A stretch of 64,000 nt of DNA from Methylorubrum rhodesianum (lineage in GTDB: Bacteria > Pseudomonadota > Alphaproteobacteria > Rhizobiales > Beijerinckiaceae), in contig NZ_JACHOS010000001.1 of assembly GCF_014199985.1 (NCBI RefSeq), positions 124,001 to 188,000 on the forward strand. Reading direction: 5' to 3'. A program made the position numbers and the translations under genes. The notes below the pieces were generated by a model. That model had not been told where the DNA came from. It saw nothing but the letters and a program-made list of their open reading frames with translations, and ran no database searches. Shown here one piece after another: positions 9,022 through 17,250 of this stretch. Numbering within the stretch: the stretch's first letter is position 1; every line of letters begins with the position of its first letter.

Positions 9022-10140
9022 TTGAACGACCCGGATCCCGTGGCCCTGTCAGCCGTGATCGCTCGGATCTACGACGCGGCTGTCGATCCCAAGCATTGGC
9101 CCGACACCATCAAAAGCATCTGCCTGTTCGTCGGAGGCGATCAGGCGCTGTTGTATTGGCACGATGCGCTCAAACCGGATGTCGATACATTGTTCAGGTT
9201 CAACGACGATCCCTATTACAGTAAGCTCTACGAGGATCACTATGCGGCTCTGAATCCGCTCTTTCCCGCTTTCGCCTTCCAGCCTGTGGGAGCTGTCTTG
9301 TCCGCCAGCGACATGGTGCCGGCGGCGGAGATGGAGCGGACGCGCTTCCACCGGGAATGGCTCGCGCCGCAGGGGATGACCGATTCTCTCGGTGTCGTCC
9401 TGGAGAAGGACGCTACCCGCGCCGCCTTCATGACGATCCAGTGGCAGAGGAGGCCGATCGAGCAGGCGGCCCGGTACAGAATCGCCCTGATCGCCCCCCA
9501 CCTCCTACGGTCCGTCGCGATCGGGCGCCTGTTCGTGCGCGGCCGTCGCCGCGAGGCCGTCCTGACCGGGGCGCTCGACCATGTCGAGGCCGGTGTGTTC
9601 CTCGTCGCCGAGACCGGGCGCCTCGTCCTCGCCAACGGGCGTGGTCGGAACATGATCGAGGAGGGGCGCCTGCTTCGCGACGTCGGCGGGCGCTTGAGGG
9701 CGACCTCGACCCTGGCCGACCGAGCCATCTTCGACCATCTCCGCGCCATCGGCGGAGGCGAGGGGATCCCTGCCTCCAACCATGCGATTCCGCTCTCGGA
9801 CGAAACGGAGGACGGCTGGACGGCAACCGTCCTGCCGCTCTCCGACGACCGCCTCGGCCGCGCGGGCGAGCCGCGGAGCGCAATTGCGGCCATTTTCGTG
9901 CGATTGCCGTCGCCGCCCGTCGTCAGCCCGTTGGAGGCGCTCGCGCGACGGCACAACCTCACTGCCAGCGAGATCCGCGTGGTCGAGGCGACCTTGCGCC
10001 TGAACGGTCTCGACGCCATCGCCGCGGCGCTCGGGGTCGCGCGCTCGACCGTGAAGACGCACCTGAACCGCGTCTACCGGAAATCGGGGACCCGCAACCA
10101 GGCCGAACTCATCAGGATGATCGCCGGTTTCAGCGTCTGA
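9022..10140 (+). CDS. LuxR-family transcriptional regulator with PAS-like sensor region
   Basis: This protein of about 372 residues ends in a LuxR/GerE helix-turn-helix: LTASEIRVVEATLRLNGLDA, IAAALGVARSTVKTHLNRVY, then KSGTRNQAELIRM. The N-terminal part (roughly residues 1-290) has no autoinducer-binding signature. Its GVFLVAETGRLVLANGRGRN segment resembles a PAS-like sensor in many rhizobial regulators of this type. It has no phospho-acceptor receiver domain, so it is probably ligand- or redox-responsive rather than a two-component output. It is divergent from the four Hint-propeller genes, which makes them its most likely targets. The start is an inferred TTG with a strong ribosome-binding site. 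Confidence 0.8.
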   Translation: MNDPDPVALSAVIARIYDAAVDPKHWPDTIKSICLFVGGDQALLYWHDALKPDVDTLFRFNDDPYYSKLYEDHYAALNPLFPAFAFQPVGAVLSASDMVPAAEMERTRFHREWLAPQGMTDSLGVVLEKDATRAAFMTIQWQRRPIEQAARYRIALIAPHLLRSVAIGRLFVRGRRREAVLTGALDHVEAGVFLVAETGRLVLANGRGRNMIEEGRLLRDVGGRLRATSTLADRAIFDHLRAIGGGEGIPASNHAIPLSDETEDGWTATVLPLSDDRLGRAGEPRSAIAAIFVRLPSPPVVSPLEALARRHNLTASEIRVVEATLRLNGLDAIAAALGVARSTVKTHLNRVYRKSGTRNQAELIRMIAGFSV

Positions 10141-10224
10141 CGAGGCTCGGAATTTTTCCGCACGCAGGGAGCGCGCAAGCGGTGCCGTACGTTCAGCTGC
10201 GACGGGACGACGCCCGAGATCCGC

Positions 10225-11106
10225 ATGTCTGAGGAAGCGCGCGTGCACGGCGAAGCCAAGACCCACGGGGCACATACGCGCGAGAAGGATGACGCCCAGG
10301 TCGAGAAGGCCCATCGCCCGGATGCACTGATCCTGCACGAGATCATCCGGCGCGAGGGCGAGGAGGAGATGCAGCGCACGGCGCTGGCGCTCTCGCTCTC
10401 GGGGTTTGCCGCCGGGCTCACCATGGGCTTTTCCCTGATCGTGCCCGGTGTACTGAAGGCCCATCTGCCGCACGAACCCTGGGCCGAGCTCGTCCTCAGC
10501 ATCGGCTATTCGATCGGCTTCCTCATCGTCGTGCTCGGACGCCAGCAGCTCTTCACCGAGAACACCGTCACGCCGATCCTCCCACTCCTGACCGAACGGA
10601 CATTAGGCGCGCTGCTCCGGGTGATCCGGCTGTGGAGCATCGTGCTCGTGGCCAACGTCCTGGCGACCATCGTCATCGCCTCGGTGCTGGCCCACACCGA
10701 TGCGTTCAAGCCGGAGGTGCGGGAGGCCTTCGCCGAGATCAGCCGCCACACCATCGAGGACCCGTTCTGGACCACGGTGATCAAGGCCGTGTTCGCGGGC
10801 TGGCTGATCGCGCTGATGGTGTGGATCCTGCCGGCCACGGGTTCGGCGGCGCCCTTCATCATCATCCTGATGACGTGGCTCGTCTCGATGTGCGGCCTTG
10901 CCCATATCGTCGCCGGCTCGGTCGACGCCTTCTACCTCGTCGCCACCGGCGAGATCGACTTCGCGAAATATGCGACCGGGTTCTTCGTGCCGACGCTGCT
11001 CGGCAACGTGGTCGGCGGCGTGACACTGGTCTCGGTGCTCAATTTCGGGCAGGTCGCGCCGGATATGGAGGATCAGGACAGGCCCGGTCCTGCCCGTGAG
11101 CCCTGA
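10225..11106 (+). CDS. Formate/nitrite transporter (FNT) family protein, YfdC-like
   Basis: The 293-residue integral membrane protein belongs to the FNT channel family, close to the E. coli YfdC subgroup. After a polar N-terminus of about 55 residues come helices such as ALALSLSGFAAGLTMGFSLI, then LVLSIGYSIGFLIVVLGRQQ with LFTENTVTPILP, VLVANVLATIVIASVL, and later helices containing GLAHIVAGSVDAFYLVATG and PTLLGNVVGG. The last two are the conserved FNT motifs. FNT pentamers pass small monovalent anions such as formate, nitrite or hydrosulfide; the YfdC group's substrate is not established. In a methylotroph formate would be plausible. It appears monocistronic, 84 bp after the LuxR-type gene. 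Confidence 0.85.
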   Translation: MSEEARVHGEAKTHGAHTREKDDAQVEKAHRPDALILHEIIRREGEEEMQRTALALSLSGFAAGLTMGFSLIVPGVLKAHLPHEPWAELVLSIGYSIGFLIVVLGRQQLFTENTVTPILPLLTERTLGALLRVIRLWSIVLVANVLATIVIASVLAHTDAFKPEVREAFAEISRHTIEDPFWTTVIKAVFAGWLIALMVWILPATGSAAPFIIILMTWLVSMCGLAHIVAGSVDAFYLVATGEIDFAKYATGFFVPTLLGNVVGGVTLVSVLNFGQVAPDMEDQDRPGPAREP

Positions 11107-11174
11107 CGTTCGCACGGACCTGTCTGCTGGCGTGAGCCGAGGGGAGGCGCGTCCTTCGTCCTGATCGAGAGAGG

Positions 11175-11639
11175 TCAGGGTTGTATGGGGAGTGCGCCCG
11201 ACGGCTTGACCGTCTGCATCGAGATGTCGGTCTTGATGCTGCGCACGCCCGGGATCCGGGCGAGGTGCTCGACCTGAAAGCGCCGGTATGCGTCGAGGTC
11301 TCGCACCAGAACGCGGATCAGGAAATCGCAGTCGCCCGCCATCAGGTAGCACTCGGCGACTTGGGGAAGTGCTCGGATCGCGGTGACGAACGCGCTGACC
11401 GTGTCCTGATCCTGTCCCGTGAGCCAGACCCGCGCGAAGATCGTCATGCCGAAGCCGATCTTCGCGGCATCGAGCATCGCGGCATAGCGCTCGATCACAC
11501 CCGCCTCTTCCAACCGCCGGACACGCCGGAGGCAGGGGGACGGGGAGAGCCCTACCTCCTGGGCCAGATCCACATTCTGCAGCCTGCCGTCCCGCTGTAG
11601 GGCGCGGAGGATGCGCCGGTCGATGGCGTCGAGTTCCAT
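11175..11639 (-). CDS. Lrp/AsnC-family transcriptional regulator
   Basis: The 154-residue protein has an N-terminal winged helix-turn-helix (MELDAIDRRILRALQRDGRL through LSPSPCLRRVRRLEEAGVI) and a C-terminal RAM/ligand domain (AECYLMAGDCDFLIRVLVRD). This is the standard Lrp layout. A longer frame runs to 11741, but the ATG at 11639 gives the family-typical N-terminus. It is divergent from azlC with a 125-bp gap. In Bacillus, AzlB, an Lrp-type protein, represses azlCD, so this protein probably senses a branched-chain amino acid and controls the neighbouring exporter. That functional link is inferred. Confidence 0.88.
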   Translation of the reverse strand: MELDAIDRRILRALQRDGRLQNVDLAQEVGLSPSPCLRRVRRLEEAGVIERYAAMLDAAKIGFGMTIFARVWLTGQDQDTVSAFVTAIRALPQVAECYLMAGDCDFLIRVLVRDLDAYRRFQVEHLARIPGVRSIKTDISMQTVKPSGALPIQP

Positions 11640-11764
11640 TGGCACCGTATGCCTTCGATCGCCGCTTTCCTGCAATGCCATTGCGCCATTGGTGCTTCGG
11701 TCGCGACAGAACGCAACCAACTGCTGGCTGCGCTGGCGCATAACGCCTCGACAAGGAGGCAGCC

Positions 11765-12496
11765 ATGGCAGGCTTGGACGTGAGCATCACCGCAGATGCT
11801 GAGGCAGGACGCGGCTCTGAACTCCTGCGCGGCATGACGGCCGCGCTGCCGGTGATGATCGGATTCGTGCCGTTCGCTCTCGTGCTGGGAGCACAGGCGG
11901 CCCGGAAGGGGCTCAGCCCCGTCGAGGTGCCGGTGATGACCGGCCTGAATTTCGGGGGCGGCTCTGAGTTTGCTGCCGTGGAGTTATGGACCTCGCCGCC
12001 GCACGCCCTGCTGATCGCGGCGATGACGTTTCTGGTGAACAGCCGTCATCTGCTGATGGGGGCCGCGCTCGTGCCGCACCTGCGCGACCTGCCCAAGCGC
12101 CAAGCCTTCCCCGCCCTGTTCTTCATGTGCGACGAGAGTTGGGCCATGGGACTGGCCGACGCCAAGCGGAGCGCGGCCGGCTTCAGTCTGCCCTACTATC
12201 TCGGCGTCTCCGCCGGGCTCTACCTGACTTGGATCAGCTTCACGGCGCTGGGCGCGCTCCTCGGGCCGACGATCGGCGATGTGACCGTCTACGGGTTCGA
12301 CATGGCCTTCCCGGCCGTCTTCCTCGTGCTGCTGCGAGGTATGTGGAAGGGCGCCAGGGCGGCCGCTCCGTGGCTCGTCAGCCTCGTGGCCGCTGCTGCC
12401 GTGCACCTGCTCGTGCCGGGAGGAGCTTGGCACGTCGCCGCCGGCGCACTCTCCGGCTTGGCCTGGTCCTTCCTGCAGGCGGGGAGGCGGGGATGA
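11765..12496 (+). CDS. azlC: AzlC-family branched-chain amino acid exporter, large subunit
   Basis: The 243-residue multispanning protein has the AzlC motifs: GMTAALPVMIGFVPFALVLG near the N-terminus, MTGLNFGGGSEFAAVELW, FLVNSRHLLMGAALVPHL and CDESWAMGLADAK. With AzlD it forms a two-component exporter for branched-chain amino acids and analogues (4-azaleucine resistance in Bacillus). The ATG follows an AAGGAGG site by six bases. Its stop overlaps the azlD start in an ATGA arrangement, indicating translational coupling. A divergent Lrp-type gene lies just upstream. Confidence 0.9.
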   Translation: MAGLDVSITADAEAGRGSELLRGMTAALPVMIGFVPFALVLGAQAARKGLSPVEVPVMTGLNFGGGSEFAAVELWTSPPHALLIAAMTFLVNSRHLLMGAALVPHLRDLPKRQAFPALFFMCDESWAMGLADAKRSAAGFSLPYYLGVSAGLYLTWISFTALGALLGPTIGDVTVYGFDMAFPAVFLVLLRGMWKGARAAAPWLVSLVAAAAVHLLVPGGAWHVAAGALSGLAWSFLQAGRRG

Positions 12497-12792
12497 TCCA
12501 GACCACCACGCTGCTGACCATCACCCTGATGGCTCTGGTCACCTACCTGACGCGCGTCCTCGGCTACGTCGTCCTGCGCGACCGCACCTTGAGCGCCCGC
12601 ACGACCGCGGTGCTCGACGCTGCGCCCGGCTGCGTGCTGATCGCCGTGATCGCTCCCGCCTTCGTCTCGGATCGGCCGGCGGACCTGATCGCCCTGGCGG
12701 TCACGCTCGCAGCGGCCACACGGCTGCCGCTGCTGGCGACGGTCGTGGTCGGTGTGACGGCGGCCGGGCTGCTGCGGCAGCTTCTCGGATGA
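12493..12792 (+). CDS. azlD: AzlD-family branched-chain amino acid exporter, small subunit
   Basis: This 99-residue membrane protein has three to four hydrophobic segments and the AzlD signature ALVTYLTRVLGYVVL near the N-terminus. The segment TAVLDAAPGCVLIAVIAPAF follows. It is the usual small partner of AzlC, required for export. The start codon overlaps the azlC stop by four bases, so the two are co-translated. Length is normal for the family. Confidence 0.88.
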   Translation: MIQTTTLLTITLMALVTYLTRVLGYVVLRDRTLSARTTAVLDAAPGCVLIAVIAPAFVSDRPADLIALAVTLAAATRLPLLATVVVGVTAAGLLRQLLG

Positions 12793-12885
12793 GGTCGCGA
12801 TGCGGCCGTCCCCGGCGGGGCCATCGATCCTCCCGCGGTCCACTCATCGCGCCATTGGGGTGATGCGGCGGATCGCGGCTCGCCC

Positions 12886-13806
12886 CTATCGCAGCATGAA
12901 CCGATCGGCTTTCGGCGGTTCGCGCCCGGTCTCGCCGAGCGCATCGAGGATCGCCGCATCGGCGGTGTGCAGTAGGGCGTCGAGGGGCAGGTCGTTGGCG
13001 TCCGTGCCGAAGGGTTCCTCCAGTTCGTCGCCGAGCGCATCGAGTCCGAAGAACGCGTAGGCCACGAGCGCGGCGATGATCGGGGTCGACCAGCCGAGGG
13101 AGCCCGCGAGTCCGAACGGCAGCAGCAGGCAGTAGAGCCAGGCGGTGCGGTAGAGCAGCAGCGTGTACGCGAAGGGCAGCGGTGTTCCGTGAATCCGCTC
13201 GCAGGTGGCCTGGATCGCCGACAGGCTGGCGACCTTGTGCTCCAGGCTGGCGAACAGAATGTCGCTGAGCGCGCCGGTTTTGGTCGCCTCGGCGAGATCC
13301 CGCGTCAGACCCGTCAGCGCCGCGTCGGCACCGCTCGGCCTCTTGTCGAGTCCGGAGACGTCCTCGGGCGGCAACCAGGGCGCCAGCGCCTGCGCCTCGT
13401 CGAGCCCGCGCAGGCGGGCGTGCAGGGCGTGGGCGAAGCCGGCCGCCCGGCGCAGGGCGCGGCGGCGCAAGGCCTCGTGCTCGGGCTCGGGCAGGACGGC
13501 CGGCAGCAGCCGGGCGAGGCCGCGCATCTCGACGATCAGGCTGCCCCAGGCCCGTCGCGCCTCCCACCAGCGGTCGTAGCAGGCACCGTTGCGGAAGCTC
13601 AGGAAGATCGACAGCGCGAGGCCGACCAGGGTGAAGGGGCCGATGCCGGCGGTGACGGGAAACCACTCGGCGTGGCGCTGCTCGACCGCCACCACGAGGA
13701 AGGACAGCGCGGCGATCACGATCACCTGCGGCGCAACCTTCGGCAGGATCGAGCCGCGCATGGCGAACAGGATCGTCAGAAGGCCGGGACGAGGGCGGAC
13801 GATCAT
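12886..13806 (-). CDS. Bestrophin-like (UPF0187) membrane channel
   Basis: The 306-residue protein has the bestrophin/UPF0187 pattern: an N-terminal MIVRPRPGLLTILFAMRGSI, two helices (VAPQVIVIAALSFLVVAVEQ and IGPFTLVGLALSIFLSFRNG), then ACYDRWWEARRAWGSLI, a hallmark of the family. The C-terminal region has TLLLYRTAWLYCLLLPFGLA and LEEPFGTDANDLPLDAL, the last also highly conserved. Bacterial bestrophins form pentameric ion channels; the physiological ion here is unknown. The start lies 10 bp after the argE stop, so it is probably the third gene of an apaG-argE-bestrophin operon. Confidence 0.88.
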   Translation of the reverse strand: MIVRPRPGLLTILFAMRGSILPKVAPQVIVIAALSFLVVAVEQRHAEWFPVTAGIGPFTLVGLALSIFLSFRNGACYDRWWEARRAWGSLIVEMRGLARLLPAVLPEPEHEALRRRALRRAAGFAHALHARLRGLDEAQALAPWLPPEDVSGLDKRPSGADAALTGLTRDLAEATKTGALSDILFASLEHKVASLSAIQATCERIHGTPLPFAYTLLLYRTAWLYCLLLPFGLAGSLGWSTPIIAALVAYAFFGLDALGDELEEPFGTDANDLPLDALLHTADAAILDALGETGREPPKADRFMLR

Positions 13807-13816
13807 CGCATCGGTG

Positions 13817-14992
13817 TCAGTTTGTGCAGGCCGCGACCAGCCGGCGCATGAAGGCCTCGCCTCGGGCGAGCTCGTCGAGGGAGATGAACTCGTCCGGCTG
13901 GTGCGCCTGATCGATCGAGCCGGGACCGCACACGACGGTCGGAAACCCCGCGCGCTGGAAGCGCCCGGCCTCGGTGGCGTAGGGCACGGTGATCGTGTTG
14001 TTCCGGCCGGCCAGCCGAAGAGCCAGCCGCTCGGCCTCCGAACCTGGATCGGGCGCGAGCCCCGGCACCGACACCTCCTCCACTGTCTCGATGCGCCCGT
14101 AATCACCGTAGCGGTTGAGCCGTTCCCGGATTACCCGCTCGCAGGCCCCTTCGAACAGGGCGGGAATCTCGCCCATGTCGAGGTCCGGTAGCCCGCGGAA
14201 CTCCCAGAGAAAGGTGCAGAGCTTCGGCAGGATGTTGCGCGCGGTGCCGCCCTCGATCACACCGACATGGACCGTGGTGTTGGGCGGGTCGAACCGGCCG
14301 GAGGCGTCGCCGCGGGCGACCATGGCATCGGCGATGCGGTTCAGTTCCGCGATCAGGTCGGCCGCCGCCATCACCGCATTGGCGCCGAGCATCGGCTTGG
14401 CCGAATGCGCCGCGTGTCCGTGCACGGAGGTGTTGTAGGTAACGACGCTCTTGTGCGCGTCCGCCACCTGCATTCCGGTCGGCTCGCCGACGATCACGGC
14501 TCCGGGCCGCGGCAGGTCCGCGCCGAAGCGGGCAATGGTGTCGGCAACGCCGAGGCAGGTGGTCTCCTCATCGTACGACAGCAGGATGTGGATCGGCCGG
14601 GTCAGCCCGACTTCCAGGGCCGCCGGCACCAGGGCGAGCGCGAGGGCGTCGAACCCCTTCATGTCGACGGCGCCCCGCCCGAAGGCGCGGCCGTCGGCAA
14701 CGCGGAGGGAGAACGGATCGCTGGTCCAGGCCTGGCCTGTCACCGGCACCACGTCGGTATGGCCGGAGAGAACGACGCCGCCGTCGATCATCGGCCCGAG
14801 GGTGGCGAACAGCGCGGCCTTGTCCCCGCTCGCGTTCGGCACCCGGACGTGCGGTACGCCCCAGTCGTCGAGGTGTCCGGCCACGAAGTCGATCAGGGCG
14901 AGGTTCGATTTCGAACTCTCGGTATCGAATGCGACGAGCCGCTCGAGAAGCTGCAGCGGCGTGTAGCGCGTGCCGCCCACCGGCGCCGTCAA
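13817..14992 (-). CDS. argE: Acetylornithine deacetylase
   Basis: The 391-residue M20-family metallopeptidase hydrolyses N-acetylornithine to ornithine and acetate in arginine synthesis. Metal-binding motifs are visible: [12 protein letters not shown] (first His and the Asp), [13 protein letters not shown] (bridging Asp), [10 protein letters not shown] (catalytic Glu pair) and [15 protein letters not shown]. The C-terminal [14 protein letters not shown] contains the last metal ligand His. Its ATG overlaps the apaG stop by four bases, so the two are translationally coupled. Some relatives act on other N-acyl amino acids, but the length and motifs fit ArgE well. Confidence 0.9.
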   Translation of the reverse strand: MTAPVGGTRYTPLQLLERLVAFDTESSKSNLALIDFVAGHLDDWGVPHVRVPNASGDKAALFATLGPMIDGGVVLSGHTDVVPVTGQAWTSDPFSLRVADGRAFGRGAVDMKGFDALALALVPAALEVGLTRPIHILLSYDEETTCLGVADTIARFGADLPRPGAVIVGEPTGMQVADAHKSVVTYNTSVHGHAAHSAKPMLGANAVMAAADLIAELNRIADAMVARGDASGRFDPPNTTVHVGVIEGGTARNILPKLCTFLWEFRGLPDLDMGEIPALFEGACERVIRERLNRYGDYGRIETVEEVSVPGLAPDPGSEAERLALRLAGRNNTITVPYATEAGRFQRAGFPTVVCGPGSIDQAHQPDEFISLDELARGEAFMRRLVAACTN

Positions 14993-15381
14993 TGGACCAC
15001 GCGGCGCATGTGGGGCGAGTCCAGCGAGAAGGCCGGGATCTCCGCCTCGAAGCTCTCGCCGCCGATCGTCGACATCGTGTAGCTGCCGGCCATCAGGCCG
15101 TCGGGCGTAGTGAGGGGACAGCCGCTGGTGTAGCTGAACGACTCGCCCGGCTCGAGCACCGGCTGCTTGCCGACGACGCCCGCGCCGCGCACCTCCTGGC
15201 AGGCGCCGCGCCCGTCGATGATCCGCCAGTGGCGCGAGCGGAGCTGCACCTGCTCGCTCCCGTTATTCACGATCTCGACAGTGTAGGCGAAGAAGTAGCG
15301 GCTCTCCCCCGGCGAGGACTCCTCCTCGACAAATCGGGGCTCCACCGTCACCGTGATGCCGCGCGTCTCGGCCTTGTACAT
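14989..15381 (-). CDS. apaG: ApaG protein
   Basis: This 130-residue protein is a single FN3-like ApaG domain: [48 protein letters not shown] and [20 protein letters not shown]. ApaG is linked to cobalt resistance and magnesium in enterics; its biochemical role is not settled. The frame is open to 15420, but the ATG at 15381 gives the family start and length. It is first in a coupled apaG-argE-bestrophin set, divergent from the dCTP deaminase operon. Confidence 0.9.
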   Translation of the reverse strand: MYKAETRGITVTVEPRFVEEESSPGESRYFFAYTVEIVNNGSEQVQLRSRHWRIIDGRGACQEVRGAGVVGKQPVLEPGESFSYTSGCPLTTPDGLMAGSYTMSTIGGESFEAEIPAFSLDSPHMRRVVH

Positions 15382-15506
15382 CGCGTGAAAGCATCTCCGT
15401 GGACGGCGCGCAGGCCGCATCGCGACATCTGCGACGCGCCGTGGTACGTGGCGCCAGAAACCTCGTCAATCACGGTATCCTACGGTGGGCGGAGGCCGGA
15501 GACCAC

Positions 15507-16031
15507 GTGCCGAACGCGTCGCACCGGGAAGGCTGGCAGGGCGCGTTGCAGACCGCGCGGCCTGAACGCGCGCCGTTCACGGTCGGCACGGCGCTCGGCA
15601 CCGTCCTGACGCTCGGCCTCGCCCTGTTCTTCGCCTACGGCCATCCGGATCAGAACCGCTGGCCGGCGCTCGCGCTGGTCCTGGCGCTCGGCCTCGACGC
15701 CGCGGCGCGGATCGTAGCGCGGGCGGTGCGGCAGCGGACGGGCGTCGAGACCGAGTTCCGCGGCTTGCCGTCGCCGATGCTGATGCTCGGGAACGCGACT
15801 TGGATCGGTGCCGCGGTGGTGGCCGTGGCCGCGGGCCTGCGGCCCGAGCTGTTCCCGCTGCTCGCGAGCGCGCTGGCCGGACTCGTCGCGATGGGAGCCT
15901 GTGCCCGGCTGGCGCTGGCGCGGATGGTGGTCGCGATCGAGGCGGCGGAGCGCGCGGCGGCCGAGGCCAAGAAAGCCGAGGCGACCAAGAAGGCCGAGGC
16001 GAACAAGAGAGGCGAGGGGACGGGACGATGA
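15507..16031 (+). CDS. Small membrane protein with charged Ala/Lys tail
   Basis: I do not recognise a named family. From a GTG at 15507 (GGAG five bases upstream) the product is 174 residues. It has hydrophobic segments around FTVGTALGTVLTLGLALFFA, ALALVLALGLDAAARIVARA, LGNATWIGAAVVAVAAGL and ALAGLVAMGACARLALARMV, so probably four membrane spans. A hydrophilic Ala/Glu/Lys-rich tail (EAKKAEATKKAEANKRGEG) follows. The stop overlaps the ATG of the dCTP deaminase by four bases, indicating one operon. Upstream in-frame starts exist, so the N-terminus is uncertain. Confidence 0.65.
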   Translation: MPNASHREGWQGALQTARPERAPFTVGTALGTVLTLGLALFFAYGHPDQNRWPALALVLALGLDAAARIVARAVRQRTGVETEFRGLPSPMLMLGNATWIGAAVVAVAAGLRPELFPLLASALAGLVAMGACARLALARMVVAIEAAERAAAEAKKAEATKKAEANKRGEGTGR

Positions 16032-17149
16032 GCGGAGACGTGCCGGCAGCATCCGGCATCCTGCCGGCGCAGGCCATCACGGGGCTGACGGAGGCTGGGG
16101 CGATCCGTCCGGCGACCACCTATGCCTCCGACCAAATTCAGCCCGCGAGCCTCGACCTGCGGCTCGGCACCCGCGCCTACCGGGTGCGCACGAGCTTCCT
16201 GCCCGGCAGTGGGCGCTCGGTGGCGGCCTGCGTCGAAGCCTTCGCGCTGCACGAGATCGACCTGACCAAGGGGGCGGTTCTGGAGACGGGCTGCGTCTAC
16301 ATCGCCGAGTTGCAGGAGGCCCTTGCGCTCCCCCGCGGCCTCAGCGCCAGCGCCAATCCGAAGAGCTCGACCGGGCGTATCGACGTGTTCACTCGCGTCA
16401 TCACCGATCGGGCGAGCGCCTTCGATCAGATCGAGGCGGGCTATGCCGGCCCGCTCTACGCCGAGATCTCGCCGCGGACCTTCCCAGTGCGGGTGCGGAC
16501 CGGCTCCCGCCTGTCGCAGATCCGCTTCCGCCAGGGGGACCCGCGTCTGCGGGAGGCCGAACTCGCCGCACTCCACGCCAGCGAACCGCTGATCGACGCG
16601 GTCACGCCCTCGCTCCAGGGCGGCGTGCCGGTCTCGGTCGATCTCTCGGGTTTCGACGGCCTGATCGGCTACCGGGCCAAGCGCCATACCGGTCTGATCG
16701 ACGTGGACCGTCCCCGCGGGCACCGGACCCGCGACTTCTGGGAGCCGCTTCCGGCCGACGGCAGCCGCACGCTGATCCTCGATCCCGGCCAGTTCTACAT
16801 CCTGGCCTCGAAGGAGGCGGTGCGGGTGCCGGCGGACCACGCGGCGGAGATGGTGCCGTTCGATCCCCTCGTCGGCGAGTTCCGCGTTCACTACGCGGGC
16901 TTCTTCGATCCCGGCTTCGGCCTCAGCGAGGCGGGCGGTGCCGGTGCCCGCGCGGTTCTCGAAGTGCGTTCCCGCGACGTCCCGTTCCTGCTGGAAGATG
17001 GCCAGATCGTCGGCCGCCTCGTCTACGAGCGCATGCTGGAGCGGCCGGCGACCCTCTACGGTTCGGGCGCCGGATCGAACTATCAGGCGCAAGGCCTCAA
17101 GCTCTCGAAGCATTTCGCCAGCGAGCCCGAGCCGCCGACGGCCGTCTGA
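16028..17149 (+). CDS. 2'-deoxycytidine 5'-triphosphate deaminase (two-domain Dcd)
   Basis: The 373-residue protein is about twice the length of ordinary Dcd. It matches the alphaproteobacterial long form, in which two trimeric dUTPase-fold halves are fused. The N-terminal half has YASDQIQPASLDLRLGTRAY and NPKSSTGRIDVFTRVITD, a Dcd-type active-site motif. The second half has FYILASKEAVRVPADHAAEM and IVGRLVYERM. The enzyme should convert dCTP to dUTP, feeding thymidylate synthesis. Translation is coupled to the preceding membrane-protein gene by an ATGA overlap. Confidence 0.85.
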   Translation: MSGDVPAASGILPAQAITGLTEAGAIRPATTYASDQIQPASLDLRLGTRAYRVRTSFLPGSGRSVAACVEAFALHEIDLTKGAVLETGCVYIAELQEALALPRGLSASANPKSSTGRIDVFTRVITDRASAFDQIEAGYAGPLYAEISPRTFPVRVRTGSRLSQIRFRQGDPRLREAELAALHASEPLIDAVTPSLQGGVPVSVDLSGFDGLIGYRAKRHTGLIDVDRPRGHRTRDFWEPLPADGSRTLILDPGQFYILASKEAVRVPADHAAEMVPFDPLVGEFRVHYAGFFDPGFGLSEAGGAGARAVLEVRSRDVPFLLEDGQIVGRLVYERMLERPATLYGSGAGSNYQAQGLKLSKHFASEPEPPTAV

Positions 17150-17159
17150 GCCCGAGGGT

Positions 17160-17173
17160 TTGAGCCACATCAA
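17160..17173. promoter_or_regulatory. FNR/FixK-type box upstream of hemN
   Basis: The 14-bp sequence TTGAGCCACATCAA matches the FNR/FixK consensus TTGA-N6-TCAA exactly at its conserved positions. It lies 77 bp before the hemN ATG. Anaerobic or microaerobic activation of hemN by FNR/FixK-type regulators is well known in alphaproteobacteria, so site and gene agree. Which Crp/Fnr protein binds is not visible here. Confidence 0.7.
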
Positions 17174-17250
17174 AGCCCGCCGTGGAGGCCGACCCTTAAG
17201 CCTGCGCCCGAGGCGGCGCGTGTCGCCCGTTGTCACCGGGAGCGGCGCGT

